From NCBI GenBank assembly GCA_963933055.1, contig CAWVSY010000015.1:1-64000 (forward strand): a stretch of DNA of 64,000 bases. The letters are read 5' to 3'. Numbering within the stretch: the stretch's first letter is position 1; the number at the start of each line of letters is the position of its first letter. This DNA comes from Oleispira sp963933055 (GTDB taxonomy: Bacteria > Pseudomonadota > Gammaproteobacteria > Pseudomonadales > Oceanobacteraceae). A program made the position numbers and the translations under genes. Positions 46,145-55,642 of this stretch are shown here, in pieces. Under the pieces are notes generated by a model that saw only the letters and a list, made by a program, of their open reading frames with translations, made no database searches and was not told where the DNA came from.

Positions 46145-46858
46145 GTGGAACAAGCATCTATTGAACAATCCATGTCGATTATTTCGTTAATTGCCAACGC
46201 CAGTTTTGTTGTACAGCTGGTAATGTTGCTGTTAGTACTTGCATCCATTGCTTCTTGGGTTGTTATAGTACAGCGCTGGCGTTTATTAGCGGCAACGCGA
46301 GATCAGCTCAATGAATTTGAAGAGCGTTTCTGGTCGGGCATCGATTTCAATCAGCTCTATAAAGAGTGCCAGCAAAACCCAGAGCCAAGAGGGGTAGAAA
46401 ATGTTTTTACCAGTGGTTTAAAAGAATTTGGAAAAATTCGTCAGCAAGCTCCCGACGAACCAGAAACCATCATGGAAGGTACGCACAGAGCAATGCGCAT
46501 CGCGATTAGCCGTGAAACAGAAATATTAGAAAATCATCTTTCGTTTTTGGCGACCGTGGGTTCAACCAGTCCTTATATCGGTTTGTTTGGTACGGTTTGG
46601 GGGATTATGCACTCATTTCAAGGCTTAGCCGTTATGAAGTCCGCTACGATTGCATCTGTTGCCCCAGGTATTTCAGAGGCTTTGATTGCAACAGCCATGG
46701 GGCTACTCGCAGCCATTCCTGCGGTGATTTTTTATAACCGTTTTGCGACTAGGGTGGATCAGTTAGTCACCGGTATGCAAACGTTTGGTGAAGAATTTTC
46801 TTCGATTTTATATCGTCAAACTCACCGTATGAAAAAACAAAATAAAGGTAGCGAATAA
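46145..46858 (+). CDS. tolQ: Tol-Pal system proton channel subunit TolQ
   Basis: 237 residues from a GTG start (AGGGG eight bases upstream). Three membrane segments (about 18-38, 135-157, 170-192). ExbB/TolQ family; with TolR it uses the proton gradient to energise TolA during outer-membrane constriction. The conserved segment LFGTVWGIMHSFQGL and the TM3 stretch ATAMGLLAAIPAVIFYN are clear. Its stop overlaps the tolR start (TAATG). First gene of tolQRAB-pal-cpoB. Confidence 0.96.
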   Translation: MEQASIEQSMSIISLIANASFVVQLVMLLLVLASIASWVVIVQRWRLLAATRDQLNEFEERFWSGIDFNQLYKECQQNPEPRGVENVFTSGLKEFGKIRQQAPDEPETIMEGTHRAMRIAISRETEILENHLSFLATVGSTSPYIGLFGTVWGIMHSFQGLAVMKSATIASVAPGISEALIATAMGLLAAIPAVIFYNRFATRVDQLVTGMQTFGEEFSSILYRQTHRMKKQNKGSE

Positions 46859-47319
46859 TGCCAGGAGCATCACCTCTCGCTTCTCCAGGAGGCGCTAAAC
46901 GTAAGCCAATGGCTGAAATTAATGTCGTACCTTATATCGATGTAATGTTGGTATTGCTGATTATTTTTATGGTGACTGCACCAATGCTTAATCAGGGGGT
47001 TGATGTTGATTTGCCTAATGTTGATGCTAGTCCTGTAACGGTTGAAGACGATGAAAATCAATTGATCGTTTCGGTGGCGGCGAGTGGATTGTATTATTTA
47101 GAGCGTGGCAGCGATGACCCTAAAGCCATGGCGCTGGTGGATATAAAGCAATATGTTGCGACCTTATTAAAAAGTCAGCCTAAAACCGATGTATTGGTGC
47201 GTGGCGATGAAAGTGTTCCTTATGGTGTTGTCGTTGCCCTAATGGGGGCATTACAAAATGCAGGCGCGGCATCCGTTGGTTTAATTACGGAAGCGCCCGA
47301 TCCTAAGGCGAGCTTATAA
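46858..47319 (+). CDS. tolR: Tol-Pal system protein TolR
   Basis: 153 residues. ExbD/TolR family: one membrane segment near the N-terminus containing the proton-carrying aspartate (NVVPYIDVMLVLLIIFMVTAPM), then a periplasmic domain. ATG shares a base with the tolQ stop, implying translational coupling. It is followed by tolA after two bases. Confidence 0.96.
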   Translation: MPGASPLASPGGAKRKPMAEINVVPYIDVMLVLLIIFMVTAPMLNQGVDVDLPNVDASPVTVEDDENQLIVSVAASGLYYLERGSDDPKAMALVDIKQYVATLLKSQPKTDVLVRGDESVPYGVVVALMGALQNAGAASVGLITEAPDPKASL

Positions 47320-47321
47320 GC

Positions 47322-48227
47322 ATGAAGGATAAGCAGAATCAGGTAATGGATAATTTATTGCCTGAAAAGAACACTTTTCTGAAAACATTACTCGATCCTC
47401 AAGGGTATGGTTTAGCCGTTATTATTGCGCTGGTTTTACATGCTGTTGTTATTGCTTTGTTTGCAATAAAGTGGCCTGAAGAAAAGCGTCAAGTTGCTGA
47501 GCCTACGCCAAAGAATATTCAAGCAAAAGTGATTCAAGTTGAAAATAAAGCGGTTAAAAAGCGTAAAGAAACAGCGCAAAAACGTTTAGCGAAACAGCAG
47601 CGTGATGCCAAGCGCCGCCAAGAAGCTCAACGTAAAAAGAAAATCGCAGCCGCTAAGGCAAAAAAAGATAAGGCGGCGCGTGATAAAGCGAACAAGGCCA
47701 AACTTGCCAAAGAGAAAGCAAAGCAAGAAAAAGCTCGCCAAGATAAGACGAAAAAAGATAAATTGGCGGCTAAGAATGCGGAGGAATTAGAGCGTCAAAA
47801 GCAGCAAGAGCGTGAGGATGCTTTGTTTGAAAAACAGCAAGAGCAGGAACTATTAAATGCCCTTGCGGTCGAAGAGCAGCAGCGCTCGATGGAAAAAGCA
47901 TTAGCGGAAGAGCAGCGAGCTCAGAAAAATGCGGTAATAACGAACAGTATTGTTTCGCAAATACAGGCCAAGATTTATGAGGCGTGGCGTTACCCACCGA
48001 GCGCGCGGCCAGAGATGGAAGTGATTGTTAGGATTGCTCTTGTACCTACGGGGGAAGTAATTCAAGTTGTTCTAGAGAAAAGTAGTGGTAACCAGGCGTT
48101 AGATCGCTCTGTGCTAGCGGCGGTAAAGCGTGCCGAGCCATTGCCTGTACCTAGTGATAATCGATTGTTTGAACAACAGTTTAGAAATTTTGTCATGTCA
48201 TTTAAACCAGAGGATGCAGTGTGGTAA
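47322..48227 (+). CDS. tolA: Tol-Pal system protein TolA
   Basis: 301 residues. One membrane segment (about 28-46, LAVIIALVLHAVVIALFAI) is followed by a long Lys/Ala/Gln/Glu-rich helix (about 60-210) spanning the periplasm. The C-terminal domain (about 215-301, IYEAWRYPPSARPEMEVIVRI) binds Pal and TolB. It is somewhat shorter than E. coli TolA (421 residues), mainly in the helix, as common outside enterics. It overlaps tolB. Confidence 0.94.
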   Translation: MKDKQNQVMDNLLPEKNTFLKTLLDPQGYGLAVIIALVLHAVVIALFAIKWPEEKRQVAEPTPKNIQAKVIQVENKAVKKRKETAQKRLAKQQRDAKRRQEAQRKKKIAAAKAKKDKAARDKANKAKLAKEKAKQEKARQDKTKKDKLAAKNAEELERQKQQEREDALFEKQQEQELLNALAVEEQQRSMEKALAEEQRAQKNAVITNSIVSQIQAKIYEAWRYPPSARPEMEVIVRIALVPTGEVIQVVLEKSSGNQALDRSVLAAVKRAEPLPVPSDNRLFEQQFRNFVMSFKPEDAVW

Positions 48228-49510
48228 TGAAGTTTATCGTTAAGTTTATATTTTTGTCTGTGTTAGCAATGCAAGCACGTGCTGAGCTAGTTATTGAAAT
48301 CACACAAGGCAAGCAGTCGGCCATTCCGTTGGCGGTCGTTCCTTTTGAATGGAAAGGTCTGAAGGCATTGCCTGAAAATGTTGCGCAAATCGTTGCTAGT
48401 GATTTAGGTCGCAGCGGCTACTTTAATAGCTTGCCTACTTCGCAAATGTTGAGTTTGCCAAATGCCGAAGAAGAGATTTTTTATCGTGATTGGCAGTTGC
48501 TTAAGCAAGATTATTTAGTCATTGGTAGTATTAAAGAGGATGGCAGTAACGGTTATGTTATCAACTTTAAGCTTGTTGATGTGAATACTAAAACAGTATT
48601 AATGAATCAAAAATTAACGGGAGGCGCCTCGGCACTGCGAGATATTGCTCACTTTATGAGTGACCGTATTTTTGCCGCTTTAACAGGCATCCCAGGTGCT
48701 TTCTCTACCAAGCTGGTTTATGTTACGACCAATCGTGAGCGCACTCGCTTTAATTTAAGTTATGCTGATGCTGATGGTGCGCGCGAGCAGAATATATTCT
48801 CTTCCAAGCAGCCAATAATTTCACCATCATGGTCTTCTGATGGCAAGAAAATCGCTTATACCAGTTTTGAAAAAGGGCGTAGTGAAATATACATCCAAGA
48901 GATTGCTACCGGTAAACGCGAGAAAATCGCTTCTTTTAAGGGTTCTAATAGTGCCCCAGCATTTTCCCCTGATGACAAAAGAATGGCGATGGTGCTATCG
49001 AACAACGGAAATCCAGATATTTACGTGATGGATCTCGCAACCCGTAAACTTCAACGTATCACAAAGCATTATGGTATTGACACTGAGCCACAATGGATGC
49101 CTGATGGTAAGAGTCTTATTTTTACTTCCAGTAGAGTAGGTAAACCTCAAATTTACCAAGTCTCTTTAAGTAATTTAAAACCTAAGCGCATTACCTTTGA
49201 AGGTAATTATAATGCGCGTGCCAGGGTGACACCTGATGGCCGAAAAATGGTCATGGTGCATAGAAATGATGACAATTTCCACATAGCGGTGCAAAATCTT
49301 AAAACGGGCGTTTTACAAGTTTTAACAACAGAAACGCAGTTGGATGAATCTCCTAGTGTTGCACCGAATGGAAGTATGGTAGTTTATGCAGCAAGTGAGG
49401 GAGATCGTAGTATCTTGGCCGCGGTATCGTTAGATGGGGAGGTGAAGTTTCGCTTACCCTCTAAATACGGTGACGTTCGAGAGCCTGCTTGGTCGCCGCT
49501 ACTAAAATAG
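48221..49510 (+). CDS. tolB: Tol-Pal system beta-propeller protein TolB
   Basis: 429 residues from GTG 48221, with GAGGA six bases upstream; ATG 48227, which shares a base with the tolA stop, is the alternative. A signal peptide ends at MQARA. An N-terminal alpha/beta domain (about 20-165) precedes a six-bladed propeller built from repeats such as ISPSWSSDGKKIAYTSFE and PAFSPDDKRMAMVLS. It is periplasmic and binds Pal. Expected length for the family. Confidence 0.96.
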   Translation: MVMKFIVKFIFLSVLAMQARAELVIEITQGKQSAIPLAVVPFEWKGLKALPENVAQIVASDLGRSGYFNSLPTSQMLSLPNAEEEIFYRDWQLLKQDYLVIGSIKEDGSNGYVINFKLVDVNTKTVLMNQKLTGGASALRDIAHFMSDRIFAALTGIPGAFSTKLVYVTTNRERTRFNLSYADADGAREQNIFSSKQPIISPSWSSDGKKIAYTSFEKGRSEIYIQEIATGKREKIASFKGSNSAPAFSPDDKRMAMVLSNNGNPDIYVMDLATRKLQRITKHYGIDTEPQWMPDGKSLIFTSSRVGKPQIYQVSLSNLKPKRITFEGNYNARARVTPDGRKMVMVHRNDDNFHIAVQNLKTGVLQVLTTETQLDESPSVAPNGSMVVYAASEGDRSILAAVSLDGEVKFRLPSKYGDVREPAWSPLLK

Positions 49511-49570
49511 CCGTCTATTCGTTATAGTAGTGTATTAATTTAAAATTTAAAAAATCAAAAGGAAAAAATT

Positions 49571-50125
49571 ATGCAAAAGCGTGCATTAGTTAAAACATTA
49601 GGTCTTACCCTTGGTGCAGTATTAATGACTGCATGTGCTAGCAATGGCGATTTGGAAGAAGGTTCTGAAAACCAGCCGCTTGAAGCCGCTCAAGAAACTC
49701 AAGAAACCGTAGAAACTCAAGCGGTTGAAGCTGAAAAGATTGCTATGGAGCAAGCTGATGCAGCAGAAAAAGCCGCTCAAGCAGCTTTGATGGAAGCGAC
49801 AGTATTTTACTTCGATTTCGATAACACAACGATTAAAGCCGATAGCAAAAACGCTTTGATTGCACATTCTCAATACCTAGCGGCTAATTCTTCAGCTCGC
49901 GTAGTATTGGAAGGTCACGCTGATGAACGCGGTACTGTTGAATACAACCTAGCTTTGGGCGAGCGTCGTGCTTTGTCTGTAAGTCGTTTCTTACAAGCTA
50001 ACGGTACTTCAGCTTCTCAAATCGAAACAGTAAGCTTCGGTGAAGAGCGTCCAGCTTTGATGGGTCATAGCGATGCCTCTTGGTCTAAGAATCGTCGTGT
50101 TGAGATCAAATACCAGAGCAAGTAA
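49571..50125 (+). CDS. pal: Peptidoglycan-associated lipoprotein Pal
   Basis: 184 residues. Lipobox LMTAC with acylated Cys22, a Glu/Ala/Gln-rich linker (about 28-75), then an OmpA-like peptidoglycan-binding domain (about 78-184; VFYFDFDNTTI, LEGHADERGTVEYNLALGERRA). It anchors the outer membrane to the wall and is recruited by Tol. Strong ribosome site AAAAGGAAAA. Sixty bases after tolB, six before cpoB. Confidence 0.97.
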   Translation: MQKRALVKTLGLTLGAVLMTACASNGDLEEGSENQPLEAAQETQETVETQAVEAEKIAMEQADAAEKAAQAALMEATVFYFDFDNTTIKADSKNALIAHSQYLAANSSARVVLEGHADERGTVEYNLALGERRALSVSRFLQANGTSASQIETVSFGEERPALMGHSDASWSKNRRVEIKYQSK

Positions 50126-50131
50126 TTGCAA

Positions 50132-50956
50132 ATGAAATATACCTTCTTATCTCTAGCGCTGACTGTTTCTATGGTCAGTGCAGCGGAAGACGGTTGGGTA
50201 GCAGTAGGCCAAGCGCCTGCTGCTAAGCCAGCAGTTCAAAACAACGTTTCTGCTCAGGCTAGCCCATCTGTTCAGCCTAATGTGTCTGTCCAATCTAGCG
50301 CTTCCAGCAGGCCTAGTCCTTCTTTTTCTAATACATCCTTTCCGGTCGCTCAAGAATCAGCGTCGCTACAAGTTGAATTGCTCACTATGGTTGAAACCAT
50401 GCAGCAAGAAATTGCAGAGTTGCGAGGAACGGTTGAAGAACAAAATCACAAAATTGATATTTTGCAGAAGCAGCAACAGCAGCGTTATTTAGATTTAGAT
50501 AAACGCTTGTCTGAATTGACCCAGAAACCATCCTTCAAGCCAGTTGTAAATGCTGTTAAAGGTGTTTTACCCGCGGATGATTTGTATGCTGATGCGATGT
50601 CGTTAATTAAGAAAAAAGACTTCTCGAGCGCTTTGGCGCAGCTTGATGTGTTTGCTAAGACTTATCCTAATCATACATTAGCCGCGAATGCTTTATATTG
50701 GTCGGGTGAGGTTCAGCTTGCTGAAGGAAATTATGCACTGGCGATTAATCAATTTACACAAGTGGTTGAGCATCATAGTGAACATAATAAAGCAGCAGAT
50801 TCACATTATAAGCTTGCGGTCGCTCATGATCGTAATGGCGATGCCGAAAAAGCAAAGCAGATCCTAAAGACCGTAATTAAGCAGTATGCGGGTAAATCGG
50901 ACTCTGTTGTACGGTTAGCAGAGCGCTACCTAAAGCGCTTACAGGCCGCGGGTTAA
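50132..50956 (+). CDS. cpoB: Tol-associated periplasmic protein CpoB (YbgF)
   Basis: 274 residues from ATG 50132; a TTG at 50126 directly follows the pal stop but is less likely. A signal peptide ends near MVSAA. A Ser/Pro/Gln-rich linker (about 25-75) is followed by a trimerising coiled coil (about 80-125) and C-terminal TPRs (about 150-272, ANALYWSGEVQLAEGNYALAI and AADSHYKLAVAHDRNG). It coordinates Tol-Pal with PBP1B in E. coli. Confidence 0.95.
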   Translation: MKYTFLSLALTVSMVSAAEDGWVAVGQAPAAKPAVQNNVSAQASPSVQPNVSVQSSASSRPSPSFSNTSFPVAQESASLQVELLTMVETMQQEIAELRGTVEEQNHKIDILQKQQQQRYLDLDKRLSELTQKPSFKPVVNAVKGVLPADDLYADAMSLIKKKDFSSALAQLDVFAKTYPNHTLAANALYWSGEVQLAEGNYALAINQFTQVVEHHSEHNKAADSHYKLAVAHDRNGDAEKAKQILKTVIKQYAGKSDSVVRLAERYLKRLQAAG

Positions 50957-51031
50957 TACTTAATTCGATGACTCTGGTACTGTGTTTTTTTGCAAGTGCT
51001 TGTCTTTTATAGATTATTTTTAAAAAAGTGC

Positions 51032-51059
51032 TTGCCAAAATAAAATAAAACAGTATTAT
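51032..51059 (+). promoter_or_regulatory. Promoter of the first tRNA-Lys gene
   Basis: TTGCCA (51032-51037), 16-bp spacer, TATTAT (51054-51059), 17 bp before the tRNA. Confidence 0.6.
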
Positions 51060-51076
51060 ATGCGTCCTCACTTAAG

Positions 51077-51152
51077 GGGTCGTTAGCTCAGTTGGTAGAG
51101 CAGTTGGCTTTTAACCAATTGGCCGTGCGTTCGAGTCGCACACGACCCACCA
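51077..51152 (+). tRNA. tRNA-Lys (UUU), copy 1
   Basis: 76 nt including encoded CCA. Acceptor GGGTCGT pairs with ACGACCC. The D-arm is AGCTCAGTTGGTAGAGCA, anticodon loop CTTTTAA has TTT, and the T-arm TTCGAGTC is normal. Confidence 0.97.
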
Positions 51153-51203
51153 TTTTAAAGTGAAGCGTAGAAATAAAAAATTGAATGTAAGTTGTTGAAA
51201 ACG

Positions 51204-51231
51204 TTGACATTTATTTTTAACTCAGTATACT
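51204..51231 (+). promoter_or_regulatory. Promoter of the second tRNA-Lys gene
   Basis: TTGACA (51204-51209), 16-bp spacer, TATACT (51226-51231). It shows that the second copy can be made without read-through from the first. Confidence 0.75.
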
Positions 51232-51284
51232 ACGCAGCATAGAGATCGGGTAAGGAAACTTACTGCCAAGTTCTTCAAGAATTT

Positions 51285-51360
51285 GGGCCGTTAGCTCAGT
51301 TGGTAGAGCAGTTGGCTTTTAACCAATTGGCCGTGCGTTCGAGTCGCACACGGCCCACCA
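51285..51360 (+). tRNA. tRNA-Lys (UUU), copy 2
   Basis: 76 nt including CCA. Identical to copy 1 except for one acceptor pair: T4-A69 in copy 1 is C4-G69 here (GGGCCGT with ACGGCCC). Confidence 0.97.
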
Positions 51361-51368
51361 TTATATAG

Positions 51369-51400
51369 AAAGGGGTAAGCGTAGAGCTTACCCCTTTTTT
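51369..51400 (+). terminator. Rho-independent terminator after tRNA-Lys 2
   Basis: AAAGGGGTAAGC (51369-51380), 5-nt loop, GCTTACCCCTTT (51386-51397), running into six T. Confidence 0.93.
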
Positions 51401-51516
51401 ATTGCCTGTCAAAAAGTCAAAGCCATCTAGGTGCTCTTGACGATATTCATTGTGATATACTTTGCACCTCGAAAATTTCGTTATTTTAAATTAGCTCAGC
51501 AGGAAAGTTTGTTTTT

Positions 51517-52566
51517 ATGACTACCTCCGTTATCAATGAAGAATCACAATTTGTTCGTGATCATCTGAATTCTAAGATTGAGGCCGTGCAATACAGCAGC
51601 GATGAAGATAAAGCTGCTCTTATCATTGAAATCAAGCAATTGCTTGAACAAGAAAATGCGGTCATGGTTGCTCATTATTATACTGAGCCTGAATTACAAG
51701 CTTTAGCAGAAGAGACGGGCGGGTGTGTGGCCGACTCTTTGGAGATGGCGCGTTTTGGGCGTGATCATCCAGCAACAACCCTTGTGGTTGTAGGTGTGAA
51801 GTTTATGGGCGAAACAGCAAAGATTCTTAGCCCGGAAAAGCGCGTTTTAATGCCGACTCTTGAAGCGACGTGTTCGCTAGATATTGGCTGTCCTGTTGAT
51901 GAATTCTCACAATTCTGTGATCAGCATCCTGAGCGTACGGTTGTGGTGTATGCGAATACGTCTGCCGCGGTAAAGGCGCGTGCTGATTGGGTGGTTACGT
52001 CGAGTATTGCTTTACAGGTTGTTGAGCACCTGAAAGAGCAGGGTGAGCAGATTATTTGGGCACCGGATAAGCACCTAGGCAACTATGTGGCTAAAGAAAC
52101 CGGCGCCGATATGTTGCTATGGGACAGTGCCTGTATTGTTCATGATGAGTTTAAGGCGAAAGCTTTGCTTGATCTTAAGGCTGTTTATCCTGATGCGGCT
52201 ATTCTGGTACACCCGGAGTCGCCTCAGAACGTTGTTGATCTAGCCGATGAGGTAGGTTCAACGTCTCAGCTGATTGCGGCTGCAAAGAACTTACCGAATA
52301 AGCAGTTGATTGTGGCGACGGACAAAGCTATTTTTTATAAAATGCAGCAAGCCGCTCCTAATAAGCTTCTTATTGAAGCCCCTACCGGTGGCAATGGCGC
52401 AACGTGTAAAAGTTGTGCTCATTGTCCTTGGATGGCGATGAATGAGTTGGGCAATTTGCGTGATGTATTAAAGCAGGGTCATCAAGAAATCGTTGTTGAT
52501 GAGGCGGTTCGTTTAGACGCTGTTAAATCATTAAATCGCATGCTGACGTTTACGCCGAATAAATAA
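51517..52566 (+). CDS. nadA: Quinolinate synthase NadA
   Basis: 349 residues. It condenses iminoaspartate with dihydroxyacetone phosphate to quinolinate for NAD synthesis, using a [4Fe-4S] cluster. Likely cluster ligands are C119 ([10 protein letters not shown]), C206 (DSACIVHDE) and C303 in the [14 protein letters not shown] motif, spaced as in E. coli NadA. AGGAAAG lies ten bases before the ATG. It is a single gene after the tRNA-Lys terminator; nadB is not in the window. Confidence 0.97.
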   Translation: MTTSVINEESQFVRDHLNSKIEAVQYSSDEDKAALIIEIKQLLEQENAVMVAHYYTEPELQALAEETGGCVADSLEMARFGRDHPATTLVVVGVKFMGETAKILSPEKRVLMPTLEATCSLDIGCPVDEFSQFCDQHPERTVVVYANTSAAVKARADWVVTSSIALQVVEHLKEQGEQIIWAPDKHLGNYVAKETGADMLLWDSACIVHDEFKAKALLDLKAVYPDAAILVHPESPQNVVDLADEVGSTSQLIAAAKNLPNKQLIVATDKAIFYKMQQAAPNKLLIEAPTGGNGATCKSCAHCPWMAMNELGNLRDVLKQGHQEIVVDEAVRLDAVKSLNRMLTFTPNK

Positions 52567-52604
52567 CGTTTTTATTCGATAGCGGCGCAAGTCACTCGGC
52601 TGAT

Positions 52605-54098
52605 TTACAAGCTGAGTGACTCTTTAGATTCTGACATCTGTTTTAGGCGCTGTTGCAGTCCTGACATTTGTTGGAAGTCATTTTGTTTTTCCGCTAAATC
52701 GACCGCTTTTTGCAACTGACGCAGTGCGTTATTCTTCTGTCCATAAAGAAAAAAGTATTCACTTCTTGCTCGATAGGCCAGAATCAAATTGTCGGCTTTA
52801 TGGGCTGTATCAGAAAGCTGTTTCCATATTACGGGATCCGTTCCTCTGCGTTCTGACCAGCGTTTAATATCAGTAATCGCTTGTTTTGCACGGCCATTAT
52901 CCGTTTTGATTTGCGCCAAACTAATAGCAATAGGATAGTGATCTGGACGAAGTGCATAGGCATCTTCTAATAAGTTGATCGCTTCATTTTCTTGTCCTAA
53001 AAGACTCAAAATTTCTGCTTTTAAAATACTGACCGCGGGTTGATCTTCATTTAACGCGGATATTTTATTAATCACCTTTAAACTTTGTTCATACTTTGTA
53101 TGCTGCTTATGAATCCAAGCTTGAGTATAGAGGAGGCTATCGCGCTCTTTTTGATCGCTGGTCTTATTGTAGAGATTGCTGAAGTAGGGAATTTGCTCGG
53201 CATCAGGCAGACGATAAAAAATACGCGCGCGATGCTGCAGAATTAAAAAGTTAAAACTGCGTGTGCGCGGTTTTCTAGGGTAGGCTTCAGCTCTGTTGGC
53301 GGCATCTGAAATACGGCTATCGGTGACGGGGTGTGTTAATAAGAACTCCGGTGGACGTTCGTTATAGCGGTTTGTTGCTAGCATTTGTTGAAACATGGAA
53401 GGCATGGCAAAAGGATCTAGGCCAGATGCGGCCAGTGTTTTTATACCGCTGCGATCGGCTTCTCTTTCCCAGTCTCGGCTATAGGCAAGCTGACTTTGGG
53501 CTGATGCCGCCTGACTTCCAATTATTCCAGCAAAACCTGCATCGGCATTATTGGTTGCGATGAGTAGTATGCTGGCCAGTATGCTGGCAATTGCAACAGG
53601 GGATTGGCGCTCGGCATTTTCTATTTGGCGGGCAAAGTGACGTTGGCTTAGGTGGGCGAGCTCGTGAGCGAGTACGCCAGAGATTTCATCTTCATCGTCT
53701 GAATACAAAAATATTCCAGCATTAATACCAATGATTCCACCAGGAACGGCAAAGGCATTGAGCTCGCCTTGGTCGATCACAACAAATTCAAAACGGCTAT
53801 CTGTGACTTCGCTATGTGGCGCTAGGCGATAGATTAGCTCTTCAATAAATAACGTGGTGAGAGGATCGCTAATAATTTTGGCTTGGGCGCGTAATTGTCG
53901 CAGCCACGTTCGGCCAAGCAGATATTCTTGCGATTTTGAAACCAGTCCAGAGCTTGAATCACCTAATACTGGCAGCTCATTATGGGCTGCATGGCTACTT
54001 TGCAAGGCAAGTAAGCTATAAATGATTACACACTGTAAATAACGGGTTAAAGTACGGCAGGGCGTTGATAGTAAACGCCATGGCGAAAAAGTAGCCAT
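52605..54098 (-). CDS. bepA: M48 metalloprotease / chaperone BepA (YfgC)
   Basis: 497 residues from ATG 54096-54098; a TTG at 54137 gives 13 more. A signal peptide ends near SSHA. The M48 zinc site is HELAH (about 145-149), followed by the third-ligand region READRSG. The C-terminal half is TPR repeats. BepA is a periplasmic quality-control protease for outer-membrane LptD and BAM substrates. It is divergent from the TusA-like and perM genes, a known conserved neighbourhood. Confidence 0.92.
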   Translation of the reverse strand: MATFSPWRLLSTPCRTLTRYLQCVIIYSLLALQSSHAAHNELPVLGDSSSGLVSKSQEYLLGRTWLRQLRAQAKIISDPLTTLFIEELIYRLAPHSEVTDSRFEFVVIDQGELNAFAVPGGIIGINAGIFLYSDDEDEISGVLAHELAHLSQRHFARQIENAERQSPVAIASILASILLIATNNADAGFAGIIGSQAASAQSQLAYSRDWEREADRSGIKTLAASGLDPFAMPSMFQQMLATNRYNERPPEFLLTHPVTDSRISDAANRAEAYPRKPRTRSFNFLILQHRARIFYRLPDAEQIPYFSNLYNKTSDQKERDSLLYTQAWIHKQHTKYEQSLKVINKISALNEDQPAVSILKAEILSLLGQENEAINLLEDAYALRPDHYPIAISLAQIKTDNGRAKQAITDIKRWSERRGTDPVIWKQLSDTAHKADNLILAYRARSEYFFLYGQKNNALRQLQKAVDLAEKQNDFQQMSGLQQRLKQMSESKESLSL

Positions 54099-54202
54099 GT
54101 ATGATTTAATTCCTTTATTTGCATACGAATTTATCAATTGATCTGTTAATGATAACTCATTCTTGGACGTTAGCTTTGCTATAATGTTCCCTTACTATTG
54201 CC

Positions 54203-54463
54203 ATGGGTACCAATGTGTCTGATTTAACTACACCACAATTTTCACAGCAGCTTGATCTTAAGGGGCTCGCTTGTCCTTTGCCGTTATTAAAAATGAAGCT
54301 AGCATTAAAGCAATTGGAACCTGGGCAGGTTATTTATGTCGAAACCAGTGACTCAGGATCGTGGCAAGATTTTCATAAATTCACCGAAATAACCGATAAC
54401 CAACTGATAAGTGCACAGCAATGTGATTCTCATTATCAGTTTGTTATTAAGAAGGGATCTTAA
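54203..54463 (+). CDS. TusA-like sulfurtransferase
   Basis: 86 residues. The SirA/TusA motif is LDLKGLACPLPLLKMKLAL, with the CPxP cysteine expected to carry a persulfide. Start ATG 54203; GTG 54215 is an alternative and neither has a clear ribosome site. The gene precedes perM by five bases. Many TusA paralogues in this position have no proven target. Confidence 0.88.
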   Translation: MGTNVSDLTTPQFSQQLDLKGLACPLPLLKMKLALKQLEPGQVIYVETSDSGSWQDFHKFTEITDNQLISAQQCDSHYQFVIKKGS

Positions 54464-54468
54464 GACTT

Positions 54469-55554
54469 ATGTTAAGTGTATTCAAGGGATGGATAGAGCG
54501 TTTCTTTTCTGACGAAGAGGCGTTGATCTTTTTACTCATACTGATTTCAAGTTTTGCCATTATTATTGGCTTTGGTCAGGTATTGGCCCCTGTTTTTATT
54601 GCACTCATTATGGCGTATTTGCTGAAGGGGGGGATGCAATTCTTTAAAAGCAAAGGCCTTGGGCACTTATTTTCGACCATTATTATGTTCACTTTGTTTG
54701 TGGGCTTGTTTTTGGCGCTGTTATTAGTGGTGATACCGGCAACAATTTCCCAGGCTGGGCAGTTATTTTATGAATTGCCTAAGATGTTGAGTCAAGGGCA
54801 GAATTTGTTAATGCTATTGCCAGAGAAATACCCTGAATTAATCACCGAGCAGCAGGTGCAGGATTGGATGAAACAAGCCGGAACGGAATTGGCTTCGTTT
54901 GGGCAGTGGTTATTGTCTTTTTCGATTCACAGTATTCCGGGTGCAATTACAATATTAATTTATGTGGTGTTAGTGCCTATTTTGGTTTTCTTTTTTCTTA
55001 AAGATGATCAAAAAATCACAGGCTTCTTTTTGTCATTTTTGCCTCGTGATCGCAAACTAATGAATACTATCTGGGCCGAAATGGAACAGCAGATTGCCAA
55101 CTATATTCGGGGTAAAGCGTTAGAGATATTTATTGTTGGTGGGGTAACCTATATCGGCTTTATTTGCTTTGGTTTGGATTACGCCGAGCTGCTCGCCATA
55201 TTGGTCGGATTGTCGGTGCTTATTCCCTATATCGGTGCCGCGGTTGTCACTGTACCTGTCGCGGTCATCGCGTATTTCCAGTTTGGTTACACTGAAACGT
55301 TATTTTATTGCTTGCTTGTGTATGGGATTATTCAGGCTTTAGATGGCAATGTATTGGTTCCTTTGTTGTTCTCTGAGGTTGTGAACCTGCACCCTGTCGC
55401 GATTATCGTGGCTGTTTTAGGTTTTGGGGGGATTTGGGGATTTTGGGGGGTGTTTTTCGCTATCCCTTTGGCGACCCTATTTAAGGCGGTAATAACCGCT
55501 TGGCCACAGGCGATAAAAATGGCGGCCCCGCAGCAATCCGCGGATGACGTATGA
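54469..55554 (+). CDS. perM: AI-2E/PerM family permease
   Basis: 361 residues with about eight hydrophobic segments. It shows the family features: FGQVLAPVFIALIMAYLLKGG near the start, a periplasmic helical loop, and C-terminal PYIGAAVVTVPVAVIAYFQFG and VVNLHPVAIIVAVLGFGGIWGFWGVFFAIPLATLFKA. The transported substrate is not established for PerM; some relatives export AI-2 or act as Na+/H+ antiporters. It lies directly after the TusA-like gene. Confidence 0.9.
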   Translation: MLSVFKGWIERFFSDEEALIFLLILISSFAIIIGFGQVLAPVFIALIMAYLLKGGMQFFKSKGLGHLFSTIIMFTLFVGLFLALLLVVIPATISQAGQLFYELPKMLSQGQNLLMLLPEKYPELITEQQVQDWMKQAGTELASFGQWLLSFSIHSIPGAITILIYVVLVPILVFFFLKDDQKITGFFLSFLPRDRKLMNTIWAEMEQQIANYIRGKALEIFIVGGVTYIGFICFGLDYAELLAILVGLSVLIPYIGAAVVTVPVAVIAYFQFGYTETLFYCLLVYGIIQALDGNVLVPLLFSEVVNLHPVAIIVAVLGFGGIWGFWGVFFAIPLATLFKAVITAWPQAIKMAAPQQSADDV

Positions 55555-55642
55555 TTGGCGCTTGTCAGCAAGAGCGCTGATGAGTAATATGCGCCCTTAG
55601 TTTTATTGAAAGTTTAATGAATATATTTTGGAGTCTCGCAAG

